A DNA stretch of 35,612 nt from an uncultured Gammaproteobacteria bacterium (GTDB lineage: Bacteria > Pseudomonadota > Gammaproteobacteria > Pseudomonadales > Pseudohongiellaceae). Each line of letters starts with the position of its first letter. The first letter of the stretch is position 1. Shown here one piece after another: positions 1 to 8,504 of this stretch. Made by a program: the position numbers and the translations under genes. The DNA is taken from contig CAJXIY010000022.1 of assembly GCA_913054495.1 (NCBI GenBank), positions 1 to 35,612 on the forward strand, read 5' to 3'. The notes beneath the pieces were generated by a model that saw only the letters and a list, made by a program, of their open reading frames with translations, did no database searches and was not told where the DNA came from.

Positions 1-998
1 CGGTGGGCAACACCGTGGCACCGGAGAAGATCTATCAGCAGTATGGCGCCGATATCCTCCGGCTGTGGGTGGCGGCGACCGACTACCGTGGCGAAATGAC
101 CGTCTCCGACGAAATCTTCAAGCGTGTCGCAGATGCTTACCGGCGGATTCGAAACACCGCCAGGTTCATGTTGGCAAACCTGAATGAGTTTGAGCCGGCA
201 GACGATTTGGTCGCTCCCGATCAGATGCTGGCGCTGGACTACTGGATCGTACGCCAGTGCCAATTGCTGCAAAAGGAAGTAATCGATCATTATCATAGCT
301 ACAATTTTTTGAATATTTACCAGGCTATCCACAATTTTTGCGTGATCGAACTGGGCGGCTTCTATCTCGATGTCATCAAGGACCGACAATACACGACCCA
401 GACTGCCGGCATTCCCCGACGATCTACACAGAGTGCCATGTATCACATATTGGAAATGCTGAGTCGACTAATTGCACCGATCCTCTGCTACACGGCGGAC
501 GAAATCTGGGAAAATATTCCCGGCACCAGGGTGGAGTCGGTTTTTCTCAGCGATTTCGATGCCGCCGAAGAGGATTACGGAGAGTCGGCGGATTTTTCCG
601 ATGATTTCTGGCGTCAGTTAATGGCCATTAAAACAGCCGTGAACAAGGAATTGGAAACCAGACGTGCAGAAAAGACGGTGGGTTCGGGCCTGAGCGCAGA
701 AATAGATTTGTACTGCAGCGATGAATTGGGCCAACAATTGCATCGACTGGGTGACGAGTTGCGATTTGCAATGATCGTGAGTCGAGCCACGGTTAGTCCG
801 CTGGCAGAAGCCGGTGCCGATGCGGTAGACACGCAAGTGGACGGACTAAAACTTCGCGTGTCGGCATCGCTACGGCCGAAGTGTGAGCGCTGTTGGCACC
901 ATCGTGAAGACGTTGGCAGCGATGCTTCTCACCCGCAGCTGTGTCAACGCTGTGTCGACAATATCGAGGGTGCGGGTGAAAAACGCAGTTTCGCGTAA
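1..998 (+). CDS. ileS: Isoleucyl-tRNA synthetase, C-terminal part (5' truncated by window edge)
   Basis: Class I aminoacyl-tRNA synthetase that charges tRNA-Ile in the cytoplasm. Only the last 332 codons or so are present. The reading frame begins with V-G-N-T-V-A-P, the residues that directly follow the KMSKS loop in IleS, so the catalytic Rossmann fold, the editing domain and KMSKS itself lie just off the left edge. Visible are the anticodon-binding helical bundle (ADILRLWVAATDYRGEM onward) and the C-terminal zinc ribbon, with cysteine pairs CERC and CQRC near the end, as in the bacterial eubacterial-type enzyme. The stop codon TAA overlaps the left arm of a palindromic repeat (997-1080). 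In most gammaproteobacteria lspA follows immediately; here it does not. Identification is secure. Confidence 0.97.
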   Translation, partial: VGNTVAPEKIYQQYGADILRLWVAATDYRGEMTVSDEIFKRVADAYRRIRNTARFMLANLNEFEPADDLVAPDQMLALDYWIVRQCQLLQKEVIDHYHSYNFLNIYQAIHNFCVIELGGFYLDVIKDRQYTTQTAGIPRRSTQSAMYHILEMLSRLIAPILCYTADEIWENIPGTRVESVFLSDFDAAEEDYGESADFSDDFWRQLMAIKTAVNKELETRRAEKTVGSGLSAEIDLYCSDELGQQLHRLGDELRFAMIVSRATVSPLAEAGADAVDTQVDGLKLRVSASLRPKCERCWHHREDVGSDASHPQLCQRCVDNIEGAGEKRSFA

Positions 999-1080
999 AA
1001 AAAGGGGCGGAGTCAATTTTCACTCCAGCCTTTATGAATTTGGTATCTTTCAATGAAAATCGCTTCCGACCCCTTTTTTT
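997..1080. repeat. REP/MITE-like palindromic element replacing lspA position
   Basis: An 84-bp imperfect palindrome. The left arm (997-1022) is seven A, GGGG, CGGAGTCA, ATTTTCA. The right arm (1054-1080) read on the minus strand is seven A, GGGG, TCGGAAGCG, ATTTTCA. A 31-base loop separates them. The element begins inside the ileS stop codon and ends at the base before the fkpB start codon, so it fills the whole intergenic space. The GGGGTCGGA-type arm ending resembles REP sequences associated with REP-associated (RAYT) transposases; that link is from memory, not from a search. The long stem followed by a T-run could also act as a transcription terminator, which would separate ileS from fkpB-ispH. 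Confidence 0.8.
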
Positions 1081-1572
1081 GTGGATAGCAACGATGACAT
1101 TCAGATCGAACCGGGATCACTCGTCAGTCTGCACTTTTCCCTGGCGCTCACCGATGGTCAGGTAATCGATTCCAATTTCGCAGCCCCGGCAGCGACATTT
1201 CGCCTGGGCGACGGTAGTATGCTGCCGGGTTTCGAAGCGGCTCTTATTGGCTTGAAACCAGGTCAGGAGCTGGAAACCTTACTAGAGCCCGAACAGGCGT
1301 TCGGGGCGGTAAATCCCAAGAATCAACACCGTTTCCCCATTGCCAAATTCAAAAAATTACTGGAAGATGAGTTAATAGCAACAGAAGTTGGCGCTGTGGT
1401 GTCCTTTAAAGACGCGGCAGGATTTGATCTTCCCGGCGTCATCGCCGAAATCTCTGAACAGACTATCGCTGTGGATTTTAATCATCCACTGGCGGGAAAG
1501 CGGATCGTCTTCAAGGCAAGCATTGTGGCGGTATTAGCAGCGGACGTCGCCAGCGTCGAGGTGAAACTTTGA
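1081..1572 (+). CDS. fkpB: FKBP-type peptidyl-prolyl isomerase, SlpA/FkpB type
   Basis: Cytoplasmic FKBP-fold prolyl isomerase and chaperone of 163 residues. The N-terminal half has the SlpA pattern (VSLHFSLALTDGQVIDSNF, then FRLGDGSMLPGFEAALIGLK), and an insert-in-flap domain follows at about residues 70-130, ending with the family signature VDFNHPLAGK. It normally lies in ileS-lspA-fkpB-ispH, and ispH follows here after 52 bases. The only usable start is GTG at 1081: an in-frame TGA lies at 1054-1056 and no other start codon occurs in the first twenty codons. No Shine-Dalgarno sequence precedes it, because the upstream bases are the T-run of the repeat. Translation may therefore be weak, or the original start may have been lost with lspA. 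Confidence 0.93.
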   Translation: MDSNDDIQIEPGSLVSLHFSLALTDGQVIDSNFAAPAATFRLGDGSMLPGFEAALIGLKPGQELETLLEPEQAFGAVNPKNQHRFPIAKFKKLLEDELIATEVGAVVSFKDAAGFDLPGVIAEISEQTIAVDFNHPLAGKRIVFKASIVAVLAADVASVEVKL

Positions 1573-1624
1573 GACTCCCTGGATTCCTTATTCTGGATAG
1601 CATACTGACGACCAAGATAAACCC

Positions 1625-2608
1625 ATGAATATCACGCCACCATCACAATCTACGGCCTTTATTCATCTTGCCAATCCCCGGGGATTTTGTGCTGGAGTGG
1701 ATCGCGCGATCGATATCGTCAGTCGGGCGCTGGATATTTTTGGTGCGCCGGTCTACGTGAGGCACGAAGTCGTACATAATAAATTCGTGGTGGACAGCCT
1801 GCGTAATCGCGGTGCCATATTCGTGGAGGAGCTGGACGAGATTCCGGAATTGGATTCCCGTAAGCGGCCCTCGATCGTTATCTTCAGCGCCCATGGTGTT
1901 TCCCAGAAAATCAGGGAAGAGGCCAAGGCTAAGGGATTCAAGGTGTTCGATGCCACCTGCCCCCTGGTTACCAAGGTCCATCTTGAGGTGACGCACTTTA
2001 GCCAGTCTGGCAGGGAATGTGTTTTGATCGGCCATGCGCATCATCCCGAGGTAGAAGGCACCATGGGTCAGTATGACGATAGCGCTGGCGGCAGTATTTA
2101 TCTAGTGGAGTCGGTGGCTGATGTCCAGGTATTGCGGGTACAGAACCCAGAGCGGCTTTCCTATGTCACTCAGACCACACTGTCGATGGATGACACCTCC
2201 AAGGTAATCGATGCGCTTCAGGAGAAATTTCCCTCAATCCAAGGACCGCGCAAAAAAGATATTTGCTATGCGACACAGAATCGGCAGGACGCGGTCAAGC
2301 AACTGGCACTGGAATGCGAGTTATTGCTGGTGGTAGGGTCGGTGAATAGTTCGAATTCCAATCGCCTGAAGGAATTGGCAGAGCGTCTGGGTTGTGAAGC
2401 CTATTTGATCGATAGTGCTGAGGATATTGAGTCGGGCTGGTTTCTGGATAAATCCCGGTTTGGCATCACCGCGGGCGCGTCGGCGCCGGAAGTACTGGTG
2501 CAGGAGGTGGTGGCGAGACTGAAGGAGATTTGTCAGCAAGAGCCGGTGGAGCTAAAGGGTGCGAAAGAAAATATCGTCTTCAGTACGCCGAGGGAGCTCC
2601 GTGTCTGA
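1625..2608 (+). CDS. ispH: 4-hydroxy-3-methylbut-2-enyl diphosphate reductase (IspH/LytB)
   Basis: Last enzyme of the MEP isoprenoid pathway; it reduces HMBPP to IPP and DMAPP using a [4Fe-4S] cluster. The 327-residue protein is of normal length. The three cluster cysteines are visible in [15 protein letters not shown] (Cys22), [12 protein letters not shown] and [12 protein letters not shown]. Substrate-binding motifs are also present: [46 protein letters not shown] and [16 protein letters not shown], with the usual C-terminal FSTPRELR. It lies 52 bases after fkpB and is probably co-transcribed with it. It ends convergently with valS 63 bases away; a short hairpin there (TGGCG/CGCCA near 2610-2625) has no T-run. 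Confidence 0.97.
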   Translation: MNITPPSQSTAFIHLANPRGFCAGVDRAIDIVSRALDIFGAPVYVRHEVVHNKFVVDSLRNRGAIFVEELDEIPELDSRKRPSIVIFSAHGVSQKIREEAKAKGFKVFDATCPLVTKVHLEVTHFSQSGRECVLIGHAHHPEVEGTMGQYDDSAGGSIYLVESVADVQVLRVQNPERLSYVTQTTLSMDDTSKVIDALQEKFPSIQGPRKKDICYATQNRQDAVKQLALECELLLVVGSVNSSNSNRLKELAERLGCEAYLIDSAEDIESGWFLDKSRFGITAGASAPEVLVQEVVARLKEICQQEPVELKGAKENIVFSTPRELRV

Positions 2609-2671
2609 CCCTGGCGGCTTATCGCCACCACCGGCTCCTTAGACTCCACACCTAAAAGCTCGAGGCCCGCA

Positions 2672-5440
2672 TCACAACTGATCCAGCTGCCTAAGTTTTT
2701 CCTGTAGTGCAGCCAGTGCCGCAGACATTTCAGTTTGTTTGCTACGCTCCTTATCGACCACGGCAGCGGGTGCGTTGTCGACGAATTTCTGCTTGCCAAG
2801 TTTCCCCTCAACGGCCTTCAGACCAGCTTCGAGCTTGGCAATTTCCTTCTGCAGTCGCGCGCGTTCGGCCTCAACATCGATAAGTCCCGCCATTGGAACC
2901 AGGATTTCCAAGCCGCCGTGGAGTTGGGTGGCGGCAACGGGGGCTTGCTGATCCGGCGCCAGCCATTCTATATTTTTGAGTTTGGCAAGTTTTTGCAGAT
3001 AAGGTTTGTAGCTCTGTAATCTTGATTTGTCCCCATCCTCGGTGCCGCGCAGAAACACGTCGATCGACTTCGCCGGAGAAATATTCATCTCGCCACGGAT
3101 GTTTCGAATCGCTGTGATTATGCCTTTAAGCCATTCGATACCGTCTTCGGCCTCGGTGTCTATCTGGGCTTTATCAAAAACAGGATAGGCCCCCAGCATC
3201 ACACTATCGCCAGTAATTTGCAGCAGGGGCGCCACCCGCTGCCAGATTTCTTCGGTGATGAAAGGCATGAATGGGTGCAGCAGGCGCAAGCTCTTCTCCA
3301 GTGTGGACAGCAACGCCCAGCGCGTCGCTTCGGCAAACGCTGGATCTGCATCTTCATCCCAGAGAATGGGTTTGGACAATTCGAGGTACCAGTCGCAGTA
3401 CTCGTTCCAGATAAATTGATGCAGTGCCTGGGAGGCCAGGTCGAAACGATAATTGGCCATTGCCTGTTCTACTTCCTGCGCGGTTTTCTCGAAGCGACTG
3501 AGGATCCAACGATCGGCTATGGACAAATGCATTACGGCTGCGTCCGCGTTGGCCACGGATTTATCCTCGGTGTTCATGAGCACATAACGAGCCCCGTTCC
3601 ATATCTTGTTGCAGAAGTTGCGAAAACCTTCGGTCCTGCCCAGGTCAAACTTGATATCCCTGCCAGTCGAGGCCAGGGAGTAGAAGGTGAATCGAAGCGC
3701 ATCGGTACCATAGCCGGTGATGCCGTCGGGAAATGATTCCCGGGTGTGCTTCTCAATCCTTTGTCGTTGCTGCGGCTGCATCAGATCGGCGGTGCGCTTC
3801 TCAATTAATTGCTCCAGGTCGATACCATCGATCAAGTCGATCGGATCGAGTACATTGCCCTTGGATTTGGACATTTTCTGTCCATGCTCATCCCGCACCA
3901 GGCCGGTGATGTAAACTTTCTTGAAGGGGATCTCACCGGTGAATTTAAGCGTCATCATGATCATGCGGGCGACCCAGAAGAAAATAATGTCGAAGCCGGT
4001 AACCAATACGTTGGTTGGGTGAAAGCGATCGAAAAATTCCCGCTCATCGGGCCAGCCCAAGGTGGAGAAGGTCCACAGCGCCGAGGAAAACCAGGTATCC
4101 AGAACATCTTCATCCTGGTGCAACTGAATCTCGGTGCCGAGGCCATGGCTGGCACGCACGTCTGCTTCGCTGTGACCAACATACACCTTGCCATCTTCAT
4201 CATACCAGGCCGGAATCCTATGTCCCCACCATAGCTGGCGGGAGATGCACCAGTCCTGGATATTTCGCATCCAGGCGAAGTAGGTGTTCTCCCAGTTTTT
4301 CGGAACGAATTCGATAGCGCCGTCTTCTACCGCCCTGATCGCGGGGTCGGCTAGCGTCTGCACCGCCACATACCACTGGTTGGTGAGATAGGGCTCGACG
4401 ATAACACCGCTGCGGTCACCCCGTGGCACCTTCAGTTTGTGCGGCTCAATTTTTTCGAGCAGACCGATGGCCTCGAGATCGGCGATCACTTTTTCCCGGG
4501 CGTCGAATCTATCCATGCCCTGGTAAAGCGCCGGCGCATTCTCGTTGATAGCGGCATCTGCAGTGAAGATGTTGATCACTTCCAGCTTGTTGCGCTTGCC
4601 CAGTTCATAGTCATTAAAGTCATGGGCCGGAGTGATTTTGACGCAGCCGGTACCAAATTCTGGGTCCACATAGTCGTCAGCGATGATGGGTATTTTCCGA
4701 TCGCAGAGGGGTAAGTCCACGAACTTGCCCACAAGGTGGCTAAAGCGCTGGTCTTCCGGGTGCACCGCGACCGCGGTATCGCCCAGCATGGTTTCCGGCC
4801 GGGTCGTGGCGACGGTGACATGTTCATCGCTGCCTGAGACCGGATAGCGGAAGTACCACAGGAAACCGTTTTCTTCCTCAGAGATGACTTCGAGATCGGA
4901 TATAGCTGTGTGTAATTGCGGATCCCAATTGACGAGGCGATTGCCGCGATAAATTAAACCCTCTGTATACAGATCGATGAAGACTTTCTCTACCACCGAG
5001 GAGAGCTGCGGGTCCATGGTAAAGCGCTCCCTGGTCCAGTCCAGAGATGATCCCATGCGTCGCAGCTGCTGGGTGATGATGCCACCCGACTCCTGTTTCC
5101 ATTCCCAGACCTTGGCCACGAAAGCGTCACGCCCGAGCTGCTGGCGACTGCTGCCGGCGGCAGCGAGGCGCCGCTCTACTACCATCTGGGTAGCGATACC
5201 GGCGTGATCTGTGCCTACCTGCCACAGCGTCTGGCGGCCCAGCATTCGATGGTAGCGGGTAAGCGCGTCCATGATCGCGTGTTGAAAACCATGGCCCATG
5301 TGCAGGCGCCCGGTAACATTCGGCGGTGGGATGACGATGCAATAGGGCTCACCGTCGCCCTGGGGCGCAAAATAGCCCCGTTCTTCCCAGGTGTGGTACC
5401 AGTGATCTTCGAGCTGCTGTGGTTGGTAAGTCTTATCCAT
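2672..5440 (-). CDS. valS: Valyl-tRNA synthetase
   Basis: Class Ia synthetase charging tRNA-Val, 922 residues. The HIGH motif is HMGH at 47-50 in [21 protein letters not shown] is at 522-526. The CP1 editing domain lies at about 195-340 ([32 protein letters not shown]). The C-terminal coiled-coil tRNA arm runs over the last 65 residues or so ([20 protein letters not shown]). The start chosen is ATG at 5440 (MDKTYQP), which matches the family N-terminus; a TTG 15 bases further upstream would add five residues without a better ribosome site. It is last in pepA-holC-valS, the conserved gammaproteobacterial order. The gap to holC carries six 13-bp tandem repeats and a TATAAT box, so valS probably also has its own promoter. 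Confidence 0.97.
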   Translation of the reverse strand: MDKTYQPQQLEDHWYHTWEERGYFAPQGDGEPYCIVIPPPNVTGRLHMGHGFQHAIMDALTRYHRMLGRQTLWQVGTDHAGIATQMVVERRLAAAGSSRQQLGRDAFVAKVWEWKQESGGIITQQLRRMGSSLDWTRERFTMDPQLSSVVEKVFIDLYTEGLIYRGNRLVNWDPQLHTAISDLEVISEEENGFLWYFRYPVSGSDEHVTVATTRPETMLGDTAVAVHPEDQRFSHLVGKFVDLPLCDRKIPIIADDYVDPEFGTGCVKITPAHDFNDYELGKRNKLEVINIFTADAAINENAPALYQGMDRFDAREKVIADLEAIGLLEKIEPHKLKVPRGDRSGVIVEPYLTNQWYVAVQTLADPAIRAVEDGAIEFVPKNWENTYFAWMRNIQDWCISRQLWWGHRIPAWYDEDGKVYVGHSEADVRASHGLGTEIQLHQDEDVLDTWFSSALWTFSTLGWPDEREFFDRFHPTNVLVTGFDIIFFWVARMIMMTLKFTGEIPFKKVYITGLVRDEHGQKMSKSKGNVLDPIDLIDGIDLEQLIEKRTADLMQPQQRQRIEKHTRESFPDGITGYGTDALRFTFYSLASTGRDIKFDLGRTEGFRNFCNKIWNGARYVLMNTEDKSVANADAAVMHLSIADRWILSRFEKTAQEVEQAMANYRFDLASQALHQFIWNEYCDWYLELSKPILWDEDADPAFAEATRWALLSTLEKSLRLLHPFMPFITEEIWQRVAPLLQITGDSVMLGAYPVFDKAQIDTEAEDGIEWLKGIITAIRNIRGEMNISPAKSIDVFLRGTEDGDKSRLQSYKPYLQKLAKLKNIEWLAPDQQAPVAATQLHGGLEILVPMAGLIDVEAERARLQKEIAKLEAGLKAVEGKLGKQKFVDNAPAAVVDKERSKQTEMSAALAALQEKLRQLDQL

Positions 5441-5487
5441 GGCTTCGCTGTGCAAATCTGGTTTCTTCGTGTCGATTTATCGCGCTG

Positions 5488-5565
5488 TAGTTTAAGGTAA
5501 TAGTTTAAGGCAATAGTTTAGGGCAATAGTTTAGGGCAATAGTCCAGTGCAACAGTTCAGAGTAA
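5488..5565. repeat. Six tandem 13-bp repeats in the valS leader
   Basis: Six head-to-tail 13-base units fill 5488-5565 with no spacers: TAGTTTAAGGTAA, TAGTTTAAGGCAA, TAGTTTAGGGCAA (twice), TAGTCCAGTGCAA and CAGTTCAGAGTAA. The middle units are identical or one change apart and divergence grows toward the valS-distal end, the usual picture for an array grown by slippage. On the valS sense strand the unit reads TTGCCCTAAACTA. The array sits 47 bases upstream of the valS start, between the start codon and a TATAAT box, so it would be transcribed in the 5' leader. It is not a CRISPR: there are no spacers. Confidence 0.9.
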
Positions 5566-5621
5566 AAGTTCTCGTCATTAGTTATCGACAATAAGTGCCA
5601 GCGCTGCTGTGAAAGGGCGCG

Positions 5622-5627
5622 ATTATA
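5622..5627 (-). promoter_or_regulatory. Candidate -10 box of a valS promoter
   Basis: A perfect TATAAT on the minus strand in the holC-valS gap, about 182 bases before the valS start. A transcript starting there would carry the tandem repeats in its leader. No good -35 hexamer is visible at 16-18 bases spacing (TCGGTG or similar), so this is a weak call. Confidence 0.35.
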
Positions 5628-5657
5628 CATGATGGCGGCGCAAGCACCGAGGCGTTG

Positions 5658-6080
5658 TTATATCTTATGGGTCTCGGGCGAATGACCCTGGTCTTTATAG
5701 AAGCGGTAACGCACTCTGCCTTGTTCCAGGCTGTCCTGATCCGCACTGACTATTTCATTCACACGGGCGAAGTCCAGGTGACTGGTGTGGGTGTCGGCAC
5801 TGAGATTGATCAGCACATCATCGTGACTGCCGTCCGGCAACTGCGAGCTGATCACTATTGATTCATTGCCGGTTTTCTCATCGAGCAGCCCATGCGGCAC
5901 GAAGCTGGTGGCCTGGTATTGCCAGAGCATGTCATCCAGCCGTTTTGCCTGCTCTGTCGATTGGGTCTGAATGAACACCCGATGTCCCAGCTTCCAGGCC
6001 TTGTCTATCAACCGGCAGGCAAACAGGATGCGGGCGTCCGAACCTTCTTCACTGAGCGTGTAAAAACTAATCTGGGTCAT
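5658..6080 (-). CDS. holC: DNA polymerase III chi subunit
   Basis: Clamp-loader accessory subunit that links the tau complex, through psi, to single-stranded DNA-binding protein. The 140-residue protein has the chi pattern: QISFYTL at the N-terminus, then LFACRLIDKAWKLGHRVFI and QTQSTEQAKRLDDMLWQY, FVPHGLLDE and the late R-Y-R-F-Y-K. Length matches the family (about 140-150). It starts 11 bases after the pepA stop and is followed by valS, the conserved pepA-holC-valS arrangement, so translation is probably coupled to pepA. Confidence 0.95.
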   Translation of the reverse strand: MTQISFYTLSEEGSDARILFACRLIDKAWKLGHRVFIQTQSTEQAKRLDDMLWQYQATSFVPHGLLDEKTGNESIVISSQLPDGSHDDVLINLSADTHTSHLDFARVNEIVSADQDSLEQGRVRYRFYKDQGHSPETHKI

Positions 6081-6091
6081 TGCTGCCGGAT

Positions 6092-7579
6092 TCAGGCTTT
6101 CTGCCCAAGCAGATATTCCATCAACAGGCCCACAGGTCTCCCGGTGGCGCCTTTCAGAGCCCCGCTGTGCCAGGCACTGCCGGCAATATCCAAATGCGCC
6201 CAGCGATACTTCTCGGTGAAGCGGGAAAGGAAGCAGGCGGCGGTAATGGTGCCTGCTCGAGGTCCGCCAATATTCGCAATGTCGGCGAAATTGCTATTGA
6301 GCATGGATTGGTACTCTTCCCAAAGGGGCAACTGCCAGGCCGGATCGAGGCTTCGTTCTCCGCACTGTCGCAAGGACTTCGCCAGTTTGTCGTTATTGCT
6401 GAGTAGCGCCGTGACGTGGGAGCCAAAGGTCGCCACGGCGGCACCGGTCAGCGTCGCGATGTCGATGACGCTACGTGGGTTGAAGCGGGCGGCGTAGGTG
6501 AGGGCGTCACACAGTACCAGACGGCCCTCGGCATCGGTATTAAGCACCTCGATGGTCTTGCCTGCCATGCTGGTGACGATGTCACCCGGCTTAGTGGCTT
6601 TGCTGCCTGGCATATTTTCGACGGCGCCGATGATGCCGATGACGTTGATCGGCAGTTTCAGGTCGGCGCAGCAACTCATGACAGCGATGACACTGGCGGC
6701 GCCACACATATCGAATTTCATCTCGTCCATAGCCGCGCCAGATTTGAGGCTGATGCCGCCGGTATCGAAGGTGACGCCCTTGCCCACGAGGACATGGGGC
6801 TTGCTATCGGCTCTGGCACCGTTGTGCCGAATCACGATCAATTTGGCTTCCTCGGCGGAGCCGGCAGATACCGAGAGCAGCGAGCCCATGCCCAGCCGCG
6901 CCATTTGTTTCTCGCTCAACACCTTGACCGTCAGGGACCGATTACGATTACCGAGGTCTTTGGACTTTTTCGCCAGATAGCTGGGGGTGCAGATATTGCC
7001 TGGCAAGTTGCCTAACTGCCGCGCACGATTGATGGCCTTGCCGATGGCCTGGCCCTGTTTCAGACCTGATTCCAGCTGCTTGCGTCGGCTACGGTTGCTA
7101 GCGGAGAGGCTGATCGCCTTGATAGTCGGGCTCCTGCTCTTCTTGCTCTTGGTGGTGTCATAACTATAGCTGGTGCGCTCTGCCTGTTGCGCTAGGCGTG
7201 CGGCTAGCCACGCGGGCTCGCGATCATTGAGTTCGAGACTCGCCAGGGCAAAATGGACGCTGCTGGCATTCAGAGTGAAGGCTTTTTTCAAGCTGGAAGC
7301 CAGGAGTTTCGCCGCATTTTTAGCGCTCATCTTGCGGCGATCGCCGCCACCGACGAGCAGCAGTCGCTTCGCCGCCGACCCTACGGGATCATGAATCAGG
7401 TGAGTTTCACCGAGCTTGCCGGTGAAATCACCGCTGCGCAGTAACTTACTCAGGGCCTTCTTCGCCGCAATGTCGATCAAGCCGGCTTCGTCGCTGAGAA
7501 TGCCCTTACTCCAGATGACCGCCACCAGGCAATCTGATTTAATTTTTCCCACCGATCCTACTTTAATTGAAAACTTCAT
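6092..7579 (-). CDS. pepA: Cytosol (leucyl) aminopeptidase, M17 family
   Basis: Hexameric two-metal aminopeptidase that removes N-terminal residues from peptides; in E. coli PepA also binds DNA in site-specific recombination and carAB control. The 495-residue protein has the M17 catalytic core: VGKGVTFDTGGISLKS (metal-binding Lys267 and Asp272), MKFDMCGAA (Asp290) and NTDAEGRLVLCDAL (Asp349, Glu351, catalytic Arg353). The N-terminal macro-like domain occupies about residues 1-165. It heads the pepA-holC-valS group. The usual divergent neighbour lptF is present but separated by an additional thioesterase gene. Confidence 0.97.
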   Translation of the reverse strand: MKFSIKVGSVGKIKSDCLVAVIWSKGILSDEAGLIDIAAKKALSKLLRSGDFTGKLGETHLIHDPVGSAAKRLLLVGGGDRRKMSAKNAAKLLASSLKKAFTLNASSVHFALASLELNDREPAWLAARLAQQAERTSYSYDTTKSKKSRSPTIKAISLSASNRSRRKQLESGLKQGQAIGKAINRARQLGNLPGNICTPSYLAKKSKDLGNRNRSLTVKVLSEKQMARLGMGSLLSVSAGSAEEAKLIVIRHNGARADSKPHVLVGKGVTFDTGGISLKSGAAMDEMKFDMCGAASVIAVMSCCADLKLPINVIGIIGAVENMPGSKATKPGDIVTSMAGKTIEVLNTDAEGRLVLCDALTYAARFNPRSVIDIATLTGAAVATFGSHVTALLSNNDKLAKSLRQCGERSLDPAWQLPLWEEYQSMLNSNFADIANIGGPRAGTITAACFLSRFTEKYRWAHLDIAGSAWHSGALKGATGRPVGLLMEYLLGQKA

Positions 7580-7867
7580 GAATGTTTCTTAACTCCATTG
7601 TTGCTTTGAGTGCCCGGTCGGGGCGGTATTAACTTTTGCCGACAATCCTAAAGTTATTCAATTGCTTAAGCAACCGGGTAGTCGAGGTAAATGGCCTTGG
7701 ACCAGGCCCGGAAGTCTGACCGTTGGCGCTACCGAATAACTGTCACACATCATCAAATGTAGTTCCCATTCATCAACAACACCAAACTTGCCTTGTTATT
7801 GAACCAAGAGCATTATGCGTTGTCACAAGGTATTGATTGTCAGTAGTAATTATCATTCGGAGTTGCC

Positions 7868-8311
7868 ATGCCTCGCATTAAAGTCTCAGTCCCAGACCAT
7901 TTTTTATTCAGCATGGAACGCAGTGTCGGCATCAGCGACGTCAATTACGCGAAACACCTAGACAGCGTGGCCATGGTGAAAATCCTGCACGAGGCTCGAC
8001 TTCAGTTCTTGGCCGGTCTCGGTTTCACGGAAGGGAATATCTTCGGTCTTGGCATGGTAGTAACTGATCTCGCGGTGGACTACCGCTCGGAATCATTTGC
8101 CAACGACTCGCTAATCATCGACGTGGGTGTGAGCGGCTTTAATCGCTACGGTTTTGATATTGGCCTGCAGGTGACCAATAGCGCGTTGGAATCGGTGGTC
8201 TGCAACGCCAAGATGGGCGTGGTGTTCTTCGATTTCGATAGGCACAAGATCACCGAACTGCCACCGGCATTCAAAGCCATTCTTGAACAGCCTGAGTCCC
8301 GGGTCGCCTAG
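7868..8311 (+). CDS. Acyl-CoA thioesterase-like hotdog-fold protein
   Basis: A 147-residue single hotdog domain of the 4-hydroxybenzoyl-CoA thioesterase / YbgC-like kind. The region SDVNYAKHLDSVAMVKILHEARLQF corresponds to the active-site loop and long central helix of these enzymes, with D-x-N-x-x-x-H in place of the more common D-x-x-x-H-x-x-N. Later strands (LGMVVTDLAVDYRSE, DSLIIDVGVSGFN) fit the fold. Substrate is not predictable. The start ATG follows CGGAG at good spacing. It is inserted between divergent pepA and lptF, which are usually direct neighbours. The 288-base gap to pepA contains a perfect 12-bp palindrome (TTGCTTAAGCAA, 7662-7673) of unknown role. The stop codon lies inside the left arm of the next repeat element. 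Confidence 0.8.
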   Translation: MPRIKVSVPDHFLFSMERSVGISDVNYAKHLDSVAMVKILHEARLQFLAGLGFTEGNIFGLGMVVTDLAVDYRSESFANDSLIIDVGVSGFNRYGFDIGLQVTNSALESVVCNAKMGVVFFDFDRHKITELPPAFKAILEQPESRVA

Positions 8312-8390
8312 CCCGAATATTTCACCAGTTGCCTGAAGTTTAACGCCGAGATTTCGTGTTTTGGGCGTACTGTTGAAATATCCAGGCTAG
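8308..8390. repeat. 83-bp inverted-repeat element with 21-bp arms
   Basis: The left arm (8308-8328) reads CTAGCC-CGA-ATATTTCA-C-CAG. The right arm (8370-8390) read on the minus strand is CTAGCC-TGG-ATATTTCA-A-CAG, so 18 of 21 positions match. The interior is 41 bases. The stop codon of the thioesterase gene is within the left arm. A third copy of the same 21-mer (19 of 21 matching either arm) occurs alone at 21408-21428. The structure fits a miniature transposable or REP-like element. Confidence 0.75.
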
Positions 8391-8504
8391 CTCGACCCGG
8401 AGCCGACAGCCGACTTCTGAGACATTACTGTATTGTTCAGAGCCGCCCCAGTACACTGCGCTCTCACGGTGTAAGGACAGCTAATCAGAGGTTCGCTAGT
8501 CAAT

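Noticed and set aside
3218-3736. Long plus-strand frame of 172 codons opposite valS
   Set aside because: It is a shadow of the valS reading frame; it has no ribosome site or family signature. The same applies to the many antisense frames over pepA, lptF, pntB, ggt and others.
5488-5565. Short CRISPR-like array
   Set aside because: The units are only 13 bases and directly adjoining, with no spacers and no cas genes in the window.
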